Origin: Leptospira abararensis | GTDB taxonomy: Bacteria; Spirochaetota; Leptospiria; Leptospirales; Leptospiraceae | Assembly (NCBI RefSeq): GCF_016918735.1 | Contig: NZ_JAFFPR010000060.1 | Coordinates: forward strand, 1 to 64,000 | DNA: 64,000 nt | Direction: 5' to 3' | Part shown: in pieces, positions 26,475-34,603 of the stretch | Position numbering within the stretch: the stretch's first letter is position 1 | Layout: every line of letters begins with the position of its first letter | Made by a program: the position numbers and the translations under genes | Notes under the pieces: model-generated | Database searches by the model: none | The model's input: the letters and a program-made list of their open reading frames with translations, nothing else | What the model was told of the DNA's origin: nothing

Positions 26475-27257
26475 ATGCGAAAGACCATCACCACTGTACT
26501 TGCGATGTTATTTGCGGGATCGCTCAGTGCACAAACATACACCGTGTTCATTCACGGAAAATCAGACAAAAACCACAACGGTGTGGGTACGACAGACGTA
26601 AATTCGTATTGGGGAACCTCAGCGAATACGGTTTCTGGATCTAAGATTTTCATCGGTTACGACGGAAAAACTGACCCGAGAACTTACGGATCGGCTCGTG
26701 CACAAACAAACATTGCCACGGGGCTTACTAACTATTGCAAAGGATCTAACTCTTGCAAAGTAGTTTGCCACTCAGCAGGATGTTATGCGATCGAATTTTG
26801 GTTGTCTAACCTTGGTTCGACGGCATCGGCAAAAGGTTTTAATCTAACAAAAGTAACAGCTCTTGCTGCAGCTTCTGGTGGATCGGAACTGGCTTCTGCA
26901 TTAAACGGCGCAACGTTTGGGTTTGGTGGAAATGCGATGGACAAATCTCTCATCGTATCCACAGCTCGCGGGGCATTCAATCACAACAATACGGGCGGAA
27001 TTCAGATCCACCATGTACCTGGTTATAAAGGTGCATTCGGACCATCTGCAATTCTACCAGGAGAAGATGACTATGCTGTGGCATACCACTCTTCTTGTGG
27101 ATACAACCGTTCTGGTGGGCTTGACAAATGCCAATCTTCCATCGTGAGTGGTAGCACTACTTATACACAATACACAGGACATGTGAGAGCACCTTCTCTA
27201 ACAGCCACTGGTTTGTATAAGAACCATAGTGAAATTAAAAACGAGGGAACTCGTTAA
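26475..27257 (+). CDS. Secreted alpha/beta-hydrolase-like protein, copy 3
   Basis: A 260-residue paralogue with its own promoter. It keeps the signal peptide, HGKSDKNHNG, VCHSAGCYAIEFWL, GEDDYAVAYHSSCGY and all six cysteines. It is shorter by 8 residues around position 225 (SSIVSGSTTYTQYTG), and an internal AVNH is replaced by IQIHH. It has the AGGAAAGGG ribosome-binding site. The separate promoter and terminators suggest differential expression from copies 1 and 2. The exact substrate is unknown. Confidence 0.85.
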   Translation: MRKTITTVLAMLFAGSLSAQTYTVFIHGKSDKNHNGVGTTDVNSYWGTSANTVSGSKIFIGYDGKTDPRTYGSARAQTNIATGLTNYCKGSNSCKVVCHSAGCYAIEFWLSNLGSTASAKGFNLTKVTALAAASGGSELASALNGATFGFGGNAMDKSLIVSTARGAFNHNNTGGIQIHHVPGYKGAFGPSAILPGEDDYAVAYHSSCGYNRSGGLDKCQSSIVSGSTTYTQYTGHVRAPSLTATGLYKNHSEIKNEGTR

Positions 27258-27274
27258 TTAGTTGTCTGATACAA

Positions 27275-27341
27275 AATACCCCTTGGTATTTTACACCAAA
27301 GGGTATTTACTTTAAAGGCTGAAAATATTTCAGCCTTTTTT
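27275..27341. terminator. Double hairpin terminator between convergent genes
   Basis: A first hairpin pairs ATACCC-type and GGGTAT-type arms (27275-27308). A second pairs AAAGGCTGAAA with TTTCAGCCTTT (27314-27338) and is followed by a T-run to 27341. It ends hydrolase copy 3, and its second hairpin can also serve the convergent RND gene. Confidence 0.85.
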
Positions 27342-27373
27342 ATTTTAAATTCCAATCCAAGAAATATATTCTT

Positions 27374-30300
27374 TTATCCGTGTTTGATGACACCCTGTCT
27401 AGATTTCCCAATAAACCAGTAGTATAAAACAGGAACAGCAAACCGGCTAAGAACAGTTGCTGCTATTTCACCAAACATCAGTGAGATGGCAAGACCCTGA
27501 AAAATAGGATCGAATAACATCACAAAGGATCCCACCACAACGGCAGAAGCAGTGAGTAACATGGGTCGAAACCGAACCACTCCCGCATGAACCACCGCTT
27601 CCTTGAGAGGCACACCTTTTTTGATTTCTCCTTCGATAAAATCAACTAGGATGATCGAGTTTCGAACGATGATCCCAGCTCCTGCGATAAACCCAATCAT
27701 TGATGTGGCTGTAAAGTAAGCTCCCATCACCCAGTGGCCCGGTAAAATTCCAATTAGGGAAATAGGAATGGGTGCCATGATCACAAGGGGAACTGTATAA
27801 CTTTTAAACCAACCTAAAACCAAAACATAAATCAGTAAAATCACAACCGCAAATGCTCCCCCGAGATCACGGAACACTTCATAGGTGATAAACCATTCCC
27901 CATCCCACTTAATCACAGGTTCCCTTGTATTCCAAGGAACGTCGGCTGTTTGTGTTTGGTATTTGATTTTCGGTGCGAGTTTCAACATTCCATAAACGGG
28001 AGCTTCTTCGGCCCCGGAAAGTTCACTCATCACATAGTTGACTGGCTTTAGATTTTTACGGAATAACGCTCGGTCTTCTTCCTTATATGGATTTCCCAAA
28101 ACCCGTTCCGAGGAAACCACACCTGCCTCCATTGACATGATGTTTTGGTTTTGGAAAGGATTTTTGGAACCACGAGCATTCTGGATCACAGATAAATTGA
28201 CCGTCACTTCCTCAGGTTCCAGAGCCGTGGCTAAACTGACCAGAGAAGATTCAGAGAAAAGAATCGAACCTGTATACGCCAAAGCGGAAGTTTTGATTCC
28301 ATAAAGTCCAGATTTTTCAAAATCAATGGGATACACCATCTTGGGCCGGCCATTACGAAGTGAAGTATCCAAATCCACAACACTTGGCTCTTCCCGAAAA
28401 ATATTGTAAATTTCTTCGGTCACACGTTGTCTTTCTGCAGCTGTTGGGCCATATACTTCTGCTACCATCGTTGCCATCACCGGTGGGCCCGGAGGGATTT
28501 CCAATACTTTGGTCACTACTCCATAACGATCACCAAACTTTCGTATGTCGGATCGTAAGGATTCTATAATCTCATGACTCGATTCTTTACGATCGTTTTT
28601 GTTCTTTAGAATAATTTGTAAATCATTCATAGAATCAAGGTTTCGAAGAAAGGAATGTTTCACCATACCTGAGAAAGAAAACGGAGCCGCTTCCCCAGCG
28701 AAAATTTGAATTTTTTCTACATTGGGATTTTTTAGAAGAATTTTTGTCAGTTCTTCGGAACGGACCATACTTTGAGTGAGTGTGGTTCTTGGCTCGTAAT
28801 CAAGTAAAACCTGGAACTCTTCTTTGTTGTCAAAAGGTAACATCTTCACTTTCACCCACTTGAATCCAACAAATGCCATAGAGGCCAATAACAATCCGAT
28901 AGTAATCGCACCAAACACAGTGGCATTCTTTTTGAATCCAAGTAACCAATTCATAAAACGAATATAAATTTGATCTAGTTTGGAGATTTTATGTTCACCG
29001 GTTTCACTCTCAGCATGAGTATGATTCTCTTTCAAAAGTCGAATGGAGGCCCAAGGAGTGATGACAAAAGCAACGATGAGGGAAAGGATCATCGCAAGGC
29101 TTGCCCCAACAGGAATTGGTTTCATATAAGGCCCCATAAGTCCTCGCACAAAAGCCATAGGCAAAATAGCAGCAATCACAGTAAAGGTAGCAAGAATGGT
29201 CGGATTTCCCACTTCTGATACAGCCACAAGTGTTGCACGAATGATTCCTAACTTTGGATTTTCTTCCAAATGCCGTTCAATGTTTTCTACAACCACAATT
29301 GCATCATCGACTAAAATCCCGATAGAAAAGATCAAAGCAAATAGAGTGACACGGTTCAGTGTATACCCAAGGAAATAGTAGATTGCTAAAGTCAGTGCCA
29401 ATGTGACGGGGATGGCAATGGCAACAACAAGTGCTGAACGCCAACCCATCCATAACGCAATCAGAATCGTCACGGAAATGGTTGCGATAAGAAGGTGTTC
29501 GATTAATTCATGTGATTTGTCTTCGGCTGTACTTCCATAGTCACGGATCACACTCAAACGAATTTCTTTTGGTAAATCTTTCTGGAATAAATTGGCTCTT
29601 TCCAATAGATCCTTAGATAAATTGACAACGTTTGTGCCTTTTCGTTTGGCAAATACGATTGTGACCGCATTTCGTTTTGTTTCCCCGAGAGATTTGTCAA
29701 AGAGTGCCGAAGATCTGGTTCTTTCTTCTGGCCCCTCTTCTACGACGGCTAAGTCTTGGATACGAACCACTCGTCCCCCGCGTTGTGCAACAGGAAGGCG
29801 TTTGACATCTGATATTTTTTTAAGTACACCACCTACTTCGATATCCATCACAGAATCGGATGACCAATTTTTCCCAGCAGGGATGAGCGCATCGTTCTGT
29901 TTTAAACTCATAGCTACTTCAATGGCAGTAACTCCATAACGGTTTAGAAGATTAGGATCCACCTTAACGCGAACCACTTTTTTAAGTCCACCTAACATTT
30001 GCACACTTGCTAAATCAGGAGTGGAAGATAATTCACGAGCCAGTGGTGCAACAATTTGGCGCAACTCATAGTCATTCATTGTTTCTGCACTGAAACTCAA
30101 GGCAAGAAAGGGAACATCGTCAATAGAATAAGACTTAACGATGGGACTTAGTGTGGTCTGTGGAAGAGAGTTCTTTACCTCCATCAATTTATGGTGGATT
30201 TTTACAAGCGATGGTTCGATGGGTTCTCCCACTTTGAATCGAACCGTAATATAACTGCCATGCCATTTACTTGTGGAATAAACATATTCGACTCCTTCCA

Positions 30301-30553
30301 ATCCCCAAACCGCTCGTTCTACAGCTTCTGTGACTTTGCGTTCCGTTTCTTCAGGAGAAAATCCAGGAGCAGGAATCTGGATATCAATCATAGGAACCGA
30401 AATTTGTGGTTCTTCTTCTTTTGGTGTTAGGTATACGGCAAACAAACCAAGCACCAAACTTGCAACCGCAATGACGGGAGTGAGACGAGAATGCAGAAAG
30501 GTTTCCGCAAGCCTTCCTGCAAATCCTTTTCTAATTTCTTCCAATGGATTCAT
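27374..30553 (-). CDS. RND-family efflux permease
   Basis: A 1059-residue inner-membrane proton-driven pump of the AcrB/CusA superfamily. It has the N-terminal membrane helix (LTPVIAVASLVLGLFAVYL), two large periplasmic loops, and the central helix cluster with LVDDAIVVVENIERHLEE and the matching C-terminal GAGIIVRNSIILVDFIEGEI. The first helix is followed by KEEEPQISVPMIDI, as in RND pumps of the heavy-metal or undefined type. The gene is the last of a DUF2892-TolC-RND run and overlaps the TolC gene by 23 bases. No periplasmic adaptor gene is in the run. Substrate not determined. Confidence 0.93.
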   Translation of the reverse strand: MNPLEEIRKGFAGRLAETFLHSRLTPVIAVASLVLGLFAVYLTPKEEEPQISVPMIDIQIPAPGFSPEETERKVTEAVERAVWGLEGVEYVYSTSKWHGSYITVRFKVGEPIEPSLVKIHHKLMEVKNSLPQTTLSPIVKSYSIDDVPFLALSFSAETMNDYELRQIVAPLARELSSTPDLASVQMLGGLKKVVRVKVDPNLLNRYGVTAIEVAMSLKQNDALIPAGKNWSSDSVMDIEVGGVLKKISDVKRLPVAQRGGRVVRIQDLAVVEEGPEERTRSSALFDKSLGETKRNAVTIVFAKRKGTNVVNLSKDLLERANLFQKDLPKEIRLSVIRDYGSTAEDKSHELIEHLLIATISVTILIALWMGWRSALVVAIAIPVTLALTLAIYYFLGYTLNRVTLFALIFSIGILVDDAIVVVENIERHLEENPKLGIIRATLVAVSEVGNPTILATFTVIAAILPMAFVRGLMGPYMKPIPVGASLAMILSLIVAFVITPWASIRLLKENHTHAESETGEHKISKLDQIYIRFMNWLLGFKKNATVFGAITIGLLLASMAFVGFKWVKVKMLPFDNKEEFQVLLDYEPRTTLTQSMVRSEELTKILLKNPNVEKIQIFAGEAAPFSFSGMVKHSFLRNLDSMNDLQIILKNKNDRKESSHEIIESLRSDIRKFGDRYGVVTKVLEIPPGPPVMATMVAEVYGPTAAERQRVTEEIYNIFREEPSVVDLDTSLRNGRPKMVYPIDFEKSGLYGIKTSALAYTGSILFSESSLVSLATALEPEEVTVNLSVIQNARGSKNPFQNQNIMSMEAGVVSSERVLGNPYKEEDRALFRKNLKPVNYVMSELSGAEEAPVYGMLKLAPKIKYQTQTADVPWNTREPVIKWDGEWFITYEVFRDLGGAFAVVILLIYVLVLGWFKSYTVPLVIMAPIPISLIGILPGHWVMGAYFTATSMIGFIAGAGIIVRNSIILVDFIEGEIKKGVPLKEAVVHAGVVRFRPMLLTASAVVVGSFVMLFDPIFQGLAISLMFGEIAATVLSRFAVPVLYYWFIGKSRQGVIKHG

Positions 30554-31943
30554 TTGATTCTTCCTTATTTGAAAATAATGATGTTTCTGTTCTGACTTGT
30601 AAAAGAGCGACTTCCGTTTCCATTAAAACACGAGAGAGTTCTAAAGATTTATTGAGTGTTTCTGCAAATTGGACAGCATTGATCGCACCACTTTGAAACA
30701 ATCTCTGCATATTCACAATCTGTTCGTCTTGGTATTTTACGGTTTCCCTGACTAACTCGAGACTTTCCGAAAGAGTTATTTCTTTTTGGAAAAGAGATTT
30801 TACGTGGGCTTCTTCTTCTTTAGTTTTCTCTTCTATTTTTTTTAAGGCTGCTTCTGCATTGAGTTTGGATTCTTCCACAACTCCCATATCCTTGGGATTA
30901 TAGAGATTCATTTGCAGATACACACCCGCTTGGTAGGCGTTCGCTGTATTACGACTTCCTTGATACCCGTAAGCTTCAGAATAAGCACCGACCTTTGGTA
31001 AAAACTTAGCCATTTCCATTTCGCTCTTGAGTTTTTCCCCTTCGGCATATTTGATTTGGGCATTCATCTGATTGGATCTTTCGTATCCTGTGGGACGTTT
31101 GAAATGAGTGTCCAAAAATACATTCAAATCTGATTCAATAATTTCTAAATCAGAAGGAGGGAGGTCTGATAGAACATATAATGTTTCTTTGTAGTCGCTA
31201 ATTTGCAGATCTGATTGTTTTTCAAGAACGGCGATTTGGTTTTTTATGGATTTTAAAGCTAAGTAACCGGCATACCCAACTGGATTTCCCTTATTCCCGA
31301 GGGAGTAGTTGGATTGGAATCTAGATTCAATTTTTTTAATTTGCTCTAACCTGTGTTTGTATTCATTTAACGTTTGTATGGCCCTGTAGTAAAATCCTGC
31401 TTGAGCAAATTCTCTGTCTCGAACCGCAAGCCATTCAAATTTAAGACCTACAGATCTTTTTTCATTCATTGCAGCGAGTGTTTTTCCGGAACCACCTTCA
31501 TACAGTGGTAAATCCATACCAAGTGTTCCACGGGAATAAGTATGACTTCCTGGATAGTTGAGTGTATCTTTGGCAAGTAGATTCATAGTATCCGAATTCA
31601 GCGTGGAATAAGGTTGGTTATTCGAATCTAAAAAGTTTCCTGGCCTATATCTTGTAGATGCTGTGGAAAAATCAGAGTCGGTAGCACTCCTTTGGCTTAG
31701 TTTTCCCATAAAGTTGAGAGTGGGATCATTCGTTTGAAAAGTGCGTAAGTCTGTGTAAACCCTAGGTAACCAGTGTTTGTCGGATCGATCCCTTGCAATT
31801 TCTCCCGCTTTCCATTCCAAATATTTAGATTTTCTTGCTGAAGAATTCTCTTCGATTCGTTTCCATAAGTTTTCAAATCCGACGCCCTCCGCAAAGAGAG
31901 CCATCGGACCGACCAAAAGCAAAATGCTAATGATAAATTTCAT
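30531..31943 (-). CDS. TolC-family outer membrane efflux protein
   Basis: A 470-residue exported protein with a signal peptide (FIISILLLVGPMALFAEG) and the long helical coiled segments of the TolC/OEP fold (e.g. KLKSEMEMAKFLPKVGAYSEAYG, LNAEAALKKIEEKTKEEE, RLFQSGAINAVQFAETLNKSLE). By family knowledge it forms the outer-membrane duct for the neighbouring RND pump. Its end overlaps the RND start by 23 bases and it lies 4 bases after the DUF2892 gene. Confidence 0.9.
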   Translation of the reverse strand: MKFIISILLLVGPMALFAEGVGFENLWKRIEENSSARKSKYLEWKAGEIARDRSDKHWLPRVYTDLRTFQTNDPTLNFMGKLSQRSATDSDFSTASTRYRPGNFLDSNNQPYSTLNSDTMNLLAKDTLNYPGSHTYSRGTLGMDLPLYEGGSGKTLAAMNEKRSVGLKFEWLAVRDREFAQAGFYYRAIQTLNEYKHRLEQIKKIESRFQSNYSLGNKGNPVGYAGYLALKSIKNQIAVLEKQSDLQISDYKETLYVLSDLPPSDLEIIESDLNVFLDTHFKRPTGYERSNQMNAQIKYAEGEKLKSEMEMAKFLPKVGAYSEAYGYQGSRNTANAYQAGVYLQMNLYNPKDMGVVEESKLNAEAALKKIEEKTKEEEAHVKSLFQKEITLSESLELVRETVKYQDEQIVNMQRLFQSGAINAVQFAETLNKSLELSRVLMETEVALLQVRTETSLFSNKEESNESIGRN

Positions 31944-31947
31944 ATTC

Positions 31948-32178
31948 TTAATCCCTCACCTTCGGTTGAAAACCAAGTTTGTTCAGAAGAATTGCCATCG
32001 GACAAAAACCAATGGTTGAAAAAACAACCAAGTTCACACCCACAAGTAGGTTCAAAAGATACCACCAAGGTGAAACAAAGGTTCCGAGTGAAACTCCCAC
32101 CAAACTAAATAGCCCAGCGATGAAATAAACCACTCGTTCCAAATACCAAGTTTTTGTTGAAGCTAGAAACATTACCAT
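31948..32178 (-). CDS. DUF2892 (YgaP-like) inner-membrane protein
   Basis: A 76-residue protein with two membrane helices and a conserved FCPM turn (TIGFCPMAILLNKLG), the hallmark of the DUF2892 family found in YgaP, where it is fused to a rhodanese domain. This links it tentatively to sulfur handling. It is the first gene of the RND operon, starting at the ATG at 32178 or the next at 32172. Its promoter and operator lie directly upstream. Confidence 0.85.
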   Translation of the reverse strand: MVMFLASTKTWYLERVVYFIAGLFSLVGVSLGTFVSPWWYLLNLLVGVNLVVFSTIGFCPMAILLNKLGFQPKVRD

Positions 32179-32236
32179 ACCCCCTATAGTATATAGAATC
32201 TAAATCCACATATACCCCGTGGGGTATATGTGGCAA
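32177..32236 (-). promoter_or_regulatory. Promoter with large palindromic operator of the RND operon
   Basis: Two 13-bp arms, CCACATATACCCC and GGGGTATATGTGG, meet around GT (32206-32233). On the reverse strand TTGCCA (32231-32236) and TATATG (32209-32214) are plausible -35 and -10 boxes 16 bases apart, so the palindrome covers the promoter. A related site, ATACCCCC...GTAT (32177-32192), overlaps the start of the DUF2892 gene. C-rich/G-rich palindromes of this form are known for CsoR/CstR-type repressors. Confidence 0.75.
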
Positions 32237-32271
32237 GCGAATTATGGATTTTTTCTAGAAGGTAGGCGAGA

Positions 32272-32538
32272 TTAAAGTGAGAATGCGGCGGTAATGGCTT
32301 TTTTTACGTCAGTTTCGATACTTTGGTTGGACTTTTTTTCTTTAAAACAGGTATCCATATACTCGTGGATGTAGGCCTCCCCAAATTTTTTCATGGCCTG
32401 GTGGGCTGCTTTTAAGAGTAGGATTGCTTTTTCGCAGTCTTTTTCTTCGGTTGTAATTGTATTCTTGATTGCTTCCAGCTGTCCCTGGATTCGATTGATA
32501 CGGTGGATCAGTTTAGTTTGGTTTTCCGAAAGGCTCAT
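32272..32538 (-). CDS. DUF156 (CsoR/RcnR/CstR-family) repressor
   Basis: Starting at the ATG at 32538 the protein has 88 residues, the usual size; the longer open frame to 32628 would overlap the divergent gene. The family core INRIQGQLEAIKNTI is present, with C35 and C64 as the conserved pair. At the position of the Cu(I)-binding His of CsoR (four before the second Cys) there is Tyr60, so it resembles persulfide-sensing CstR more than copper CsoR. It probably represses the neighbouring RND operon and itself, through sites at 32206-32233 and 32544-32559. Confidence 0.87.
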   Translation of the reverse strand: MSLSENQTKLIHRINRIQGQLEAIKNTITTEEKDCEKAILLLKAAHQAMKKFGEAYIHEYMDTCFKEKKSNQSIETDVKKAITAAFSL

Positions 32539-32543
32539 TCTAC

Positions 32544-32559
32544 ATACCCGGCAGGGTAT
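32544..32559. promoter_or_regulatory. Palindrome before the DUF156 repressor
   Basis: ATACCC and GGGTAT flank a 4-base centre (GGCA) in the 42-base interval between the repressor and the divergent methyltransferase. It matches the arms of the operator in the RND promoter, suggesting autoregulation. Confidence 0.6.
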
Positions 32560-32580
32560 AAAGAATTCATCAAGTAAAAA

Positions 32581-33336
32581 ATGACCCCCTTCCCCTTTTC
32601 TAAATCTCCCGCATCCATCCTTCCCCAATCACCACCCTACTACGTTTCCAATTTTGGATATTGGGATGGGGAATCCTCCTATCAAACTGCTGGTCTTAGA
32701 TTTGTCCTAGAATTTGCCAAAGCTTGCCAACTGGCGTCTCAAACAAAAATTTTGGAGGTGGGATCAGGTCTCGGTGGCAGTTTGGTGTATTGGCAAAAGA
32801 AGTTTCATCCAAAACTTCTCTCTGCGATTAATCTTCCAGGAGAACAATCAGATTTCGCTGAACAATTGTTTGCTTCTAATCATGTTGCAGTCGAACCATT
32901 TCTCAAGGGAAGCTGGGAAATAATGAAATCGTTACCAAATGCAAGTTATGATTTTGTATTCTCTTTAGATGCATCTTATCACTTCCAAAACCTTCCTCTA
33001 TTTTATAGAGAGAGTTACCGAGTTTTGAAACCCGGTGGAAAGTTTGTATTTACTCATTTTCAAGTTGCAGATAAAAAATTTAAAAAACTTTGGTGGCTTT
33101 ACCTACCCTTTCTTATCCCGAAGGGAAATCTAAAACAAACCACAGAAACTGTTTCCGATTTAGAAGGTGCTGGCTTCAAACAAATTCAAATCCTTGATTG
33201 GACTAAACCTGTCTTACAAGGCTTTATCAATGGATCTATAAATTTTCCAACTTCTCTAAAGGCATTTACTAAAGTTTTAGGTTGGTTTGTAAATCATTTG
33301 GGACTTACCTACCAATATTATGTTTTTGAAAAATAA
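32581..33336 (+). CDS. SAM-dependent methyltransferase
   Basis: A 251-residue class I methyltransferase. ILEVGSGLGGSLVYW is the SAM-binding motif I, FVFSLDASYHFQNLPLFYRESYRVLKPGGKFVFTHF includes the motif around post-II and III. It resembles small-molecule methyltransferases of the UbiE/sterol type, but the substrate is not evident. The ATG at 32581 is close to the divergent repressor with a shared 42-base interval, and no strong ribosome-binding site is seen. Confidence 0.85.
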   Translation: MTPFPFSKSPASILPQSPPYYVSNFGYWDGESSYQTAGLRFVLEFAKACQLASQTKILEVGSGLGGSLVYWQKKFHPKLLSAINLPGEQSDFAEQLFASNHVAVEPFLKGSWEIMKSLPNASYDFVFSLDASYHFQNLPLFYRESYRVLKPGGKFVFTHFQVADKKFKKLWWLYLPFLIPKGNLKQTTETVSDLEGAGFKQIQILDWTKPVLQGFINGSINFPTSLKAFTKVLGWFVNHLGLTYQYYVFEK

Positions 33337-33349
33337 AATCGAAATTGGA

Positions 33350-34603
33350 TTAAAGATCGATTAAATCATCAATCTGTTGATTAGCTAACCTAGCAGCAAC
33401 AAGTAATCCTGACTTTGCTCCTGCTTCCAAAAGAGGAATTCCGTAGAGAGAATACGAACCGCATAACCAAAGATTACACTGTGGGTTAGAGTGTAACGTT
33501 GCAATTCTCCCGATGGCTTTGGCGGTCCGGTCATCCATCACTGGTCTTTCAAACTTTGCCAATTTTAAAGTATCAGTTTCTTTGGGAAGTTTGTGGGGAT
33601 TCCATGTTTGAAAAATTTTTTTACCCTGCAGCTCTGGAATGATCCTACCCAAGTCCAAAGTCACTTCAGGTTTGTCATAATTATTTCTGATTTTAAAAAC
33701 TAAAGAAACGGATGGATTAGAAAAATAAGATTCATCCGAATGCAAAACTACATCACTTGATTCATAACGGAACTCATTTAGAATTTCTTTTTCTAAATCA
33801 AATCCTTCACCGAGCAGATCTTTTGCTTGGTTTGCCTGTGTAGAAAGAATTACATGTTCAAATTCTTTTTCTTCGTTTGCAAATCGAATGATGGTTTTAT
33901 CCGCTTTTTTATAGATTCGCTGGATCCCGGCATTTAATTGCAAGTTGTTTAGGCCGTTGGTGAGGCGATTGACAATATCTCTCGTTCCAAAACTTGCCGT
34001 TTCTTGCGGAGTATAGGAATAACCTCGGGAATGGTATCCGATTATGGTTTCTGCAGGATATGCTCCCACAGTCTCCGTCTTACAAGTGTTTACTAGGGCA
34101 AAGGTTGGAAGCAAAAATTCATAAATAAATTCTTTGGAGTATCCATACTTTATTAGAAAATCTAAAATAGAAATGGACGGGTTCTCCCTTTTCCAGTCGT
34201 CTTTTGCGTTGGTGTAAAACTTTAATAGATCGGAAAAAATCCTACGTCCTTTGGACGAAACTAAAGAATCCATTGTGGGCACACCAAAAGGAATCCCAAA
34301 CAATTGGTGGGAACGAAATCCAAATATTGCCTCTTCATTTGACTCCACCCGAAAGGAATAATCAACGGCCCTTGTTCGGATGCCCGCTTTATCATAAATC
34401 TGGAAGAGAGTGGGATAGTAGTCACGTTTGATGGTTCTAAAGGGAATATCAAATTCTACCTCTTTACCATCTACCATTTGTTTGGCGCCAAACGCGGCCA
34501 TCCCTATCTCTTGATGTTTTTCGTATAAGGTTACATCTTTAAATTTTTTCAAAGCCCAGGCCGCAGTAAGTCCCGTAATTCCAGAACCGACTATTGCGAT
34601 CAC
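33350..34603 (-). CDS. FAD-dependent oxidoreductase (amine oxidase-like)
   Basis: I choose GTG at 34603, which overlaps the upstream stop in GTGA and has AGGAAG upstream, giving 417 residues. The N-terminus then begins directly with the dinucleotide-binding fold IAIVGSGITGLTAAWAL. The C-terminal block LWLCGSYSLYGIPLLEAGAKSG is typical of the flavin-containing amine oxidase/protoporphyrinogen oxidase superfamily. No specific substrate is evident. It is translationally coupled to the CoA-transferase gene, though a functional link is unproven. Confidence 0.83.
   Translation of the reverse strand: MIAIVGSGITGLTAAWALKKFKDVTLYEKHQEIGMAAFGAKQMVDGKEVEFDIPFRTIKRDYYPTLFQIYDKAGIRTRAVDYSFRVESNEEAIFGFRSHQLFGIPFGVPTMDSLVSSKGRRIFSDLLKFYTNAKDDWKRENPSISILDFLIKYGYSKEFIYEFLLPTFALVNTCKTETVGAYPAETIIGYHSRGYSYTPQETASFGTRDIVNRLTNGLNNLQLNAGIQRIYKKADKTIIRFANEEKEFEHVILSTQANQAKDLLGEGFDLEKEILNEFRYESSDVVLHSDESYFSNPSVSLVFKIRNNYDKPEVTLDLGRIIPELQGKKIFQTWNPHKLPKETDTLKLAKFERPVMDDRTAKAIGRIATLHSNPQCNLWLCGSYSLYGIPLLEAGAKSGLLVAARLANQQIDDLIDL

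Noticed and set aside
32539..32628. N-terminal extension of the DUF156 repressor.
   Set aside because: It is basic and unlike the family, overlaps the divergent methyltransferase start, and covers the likely operator.
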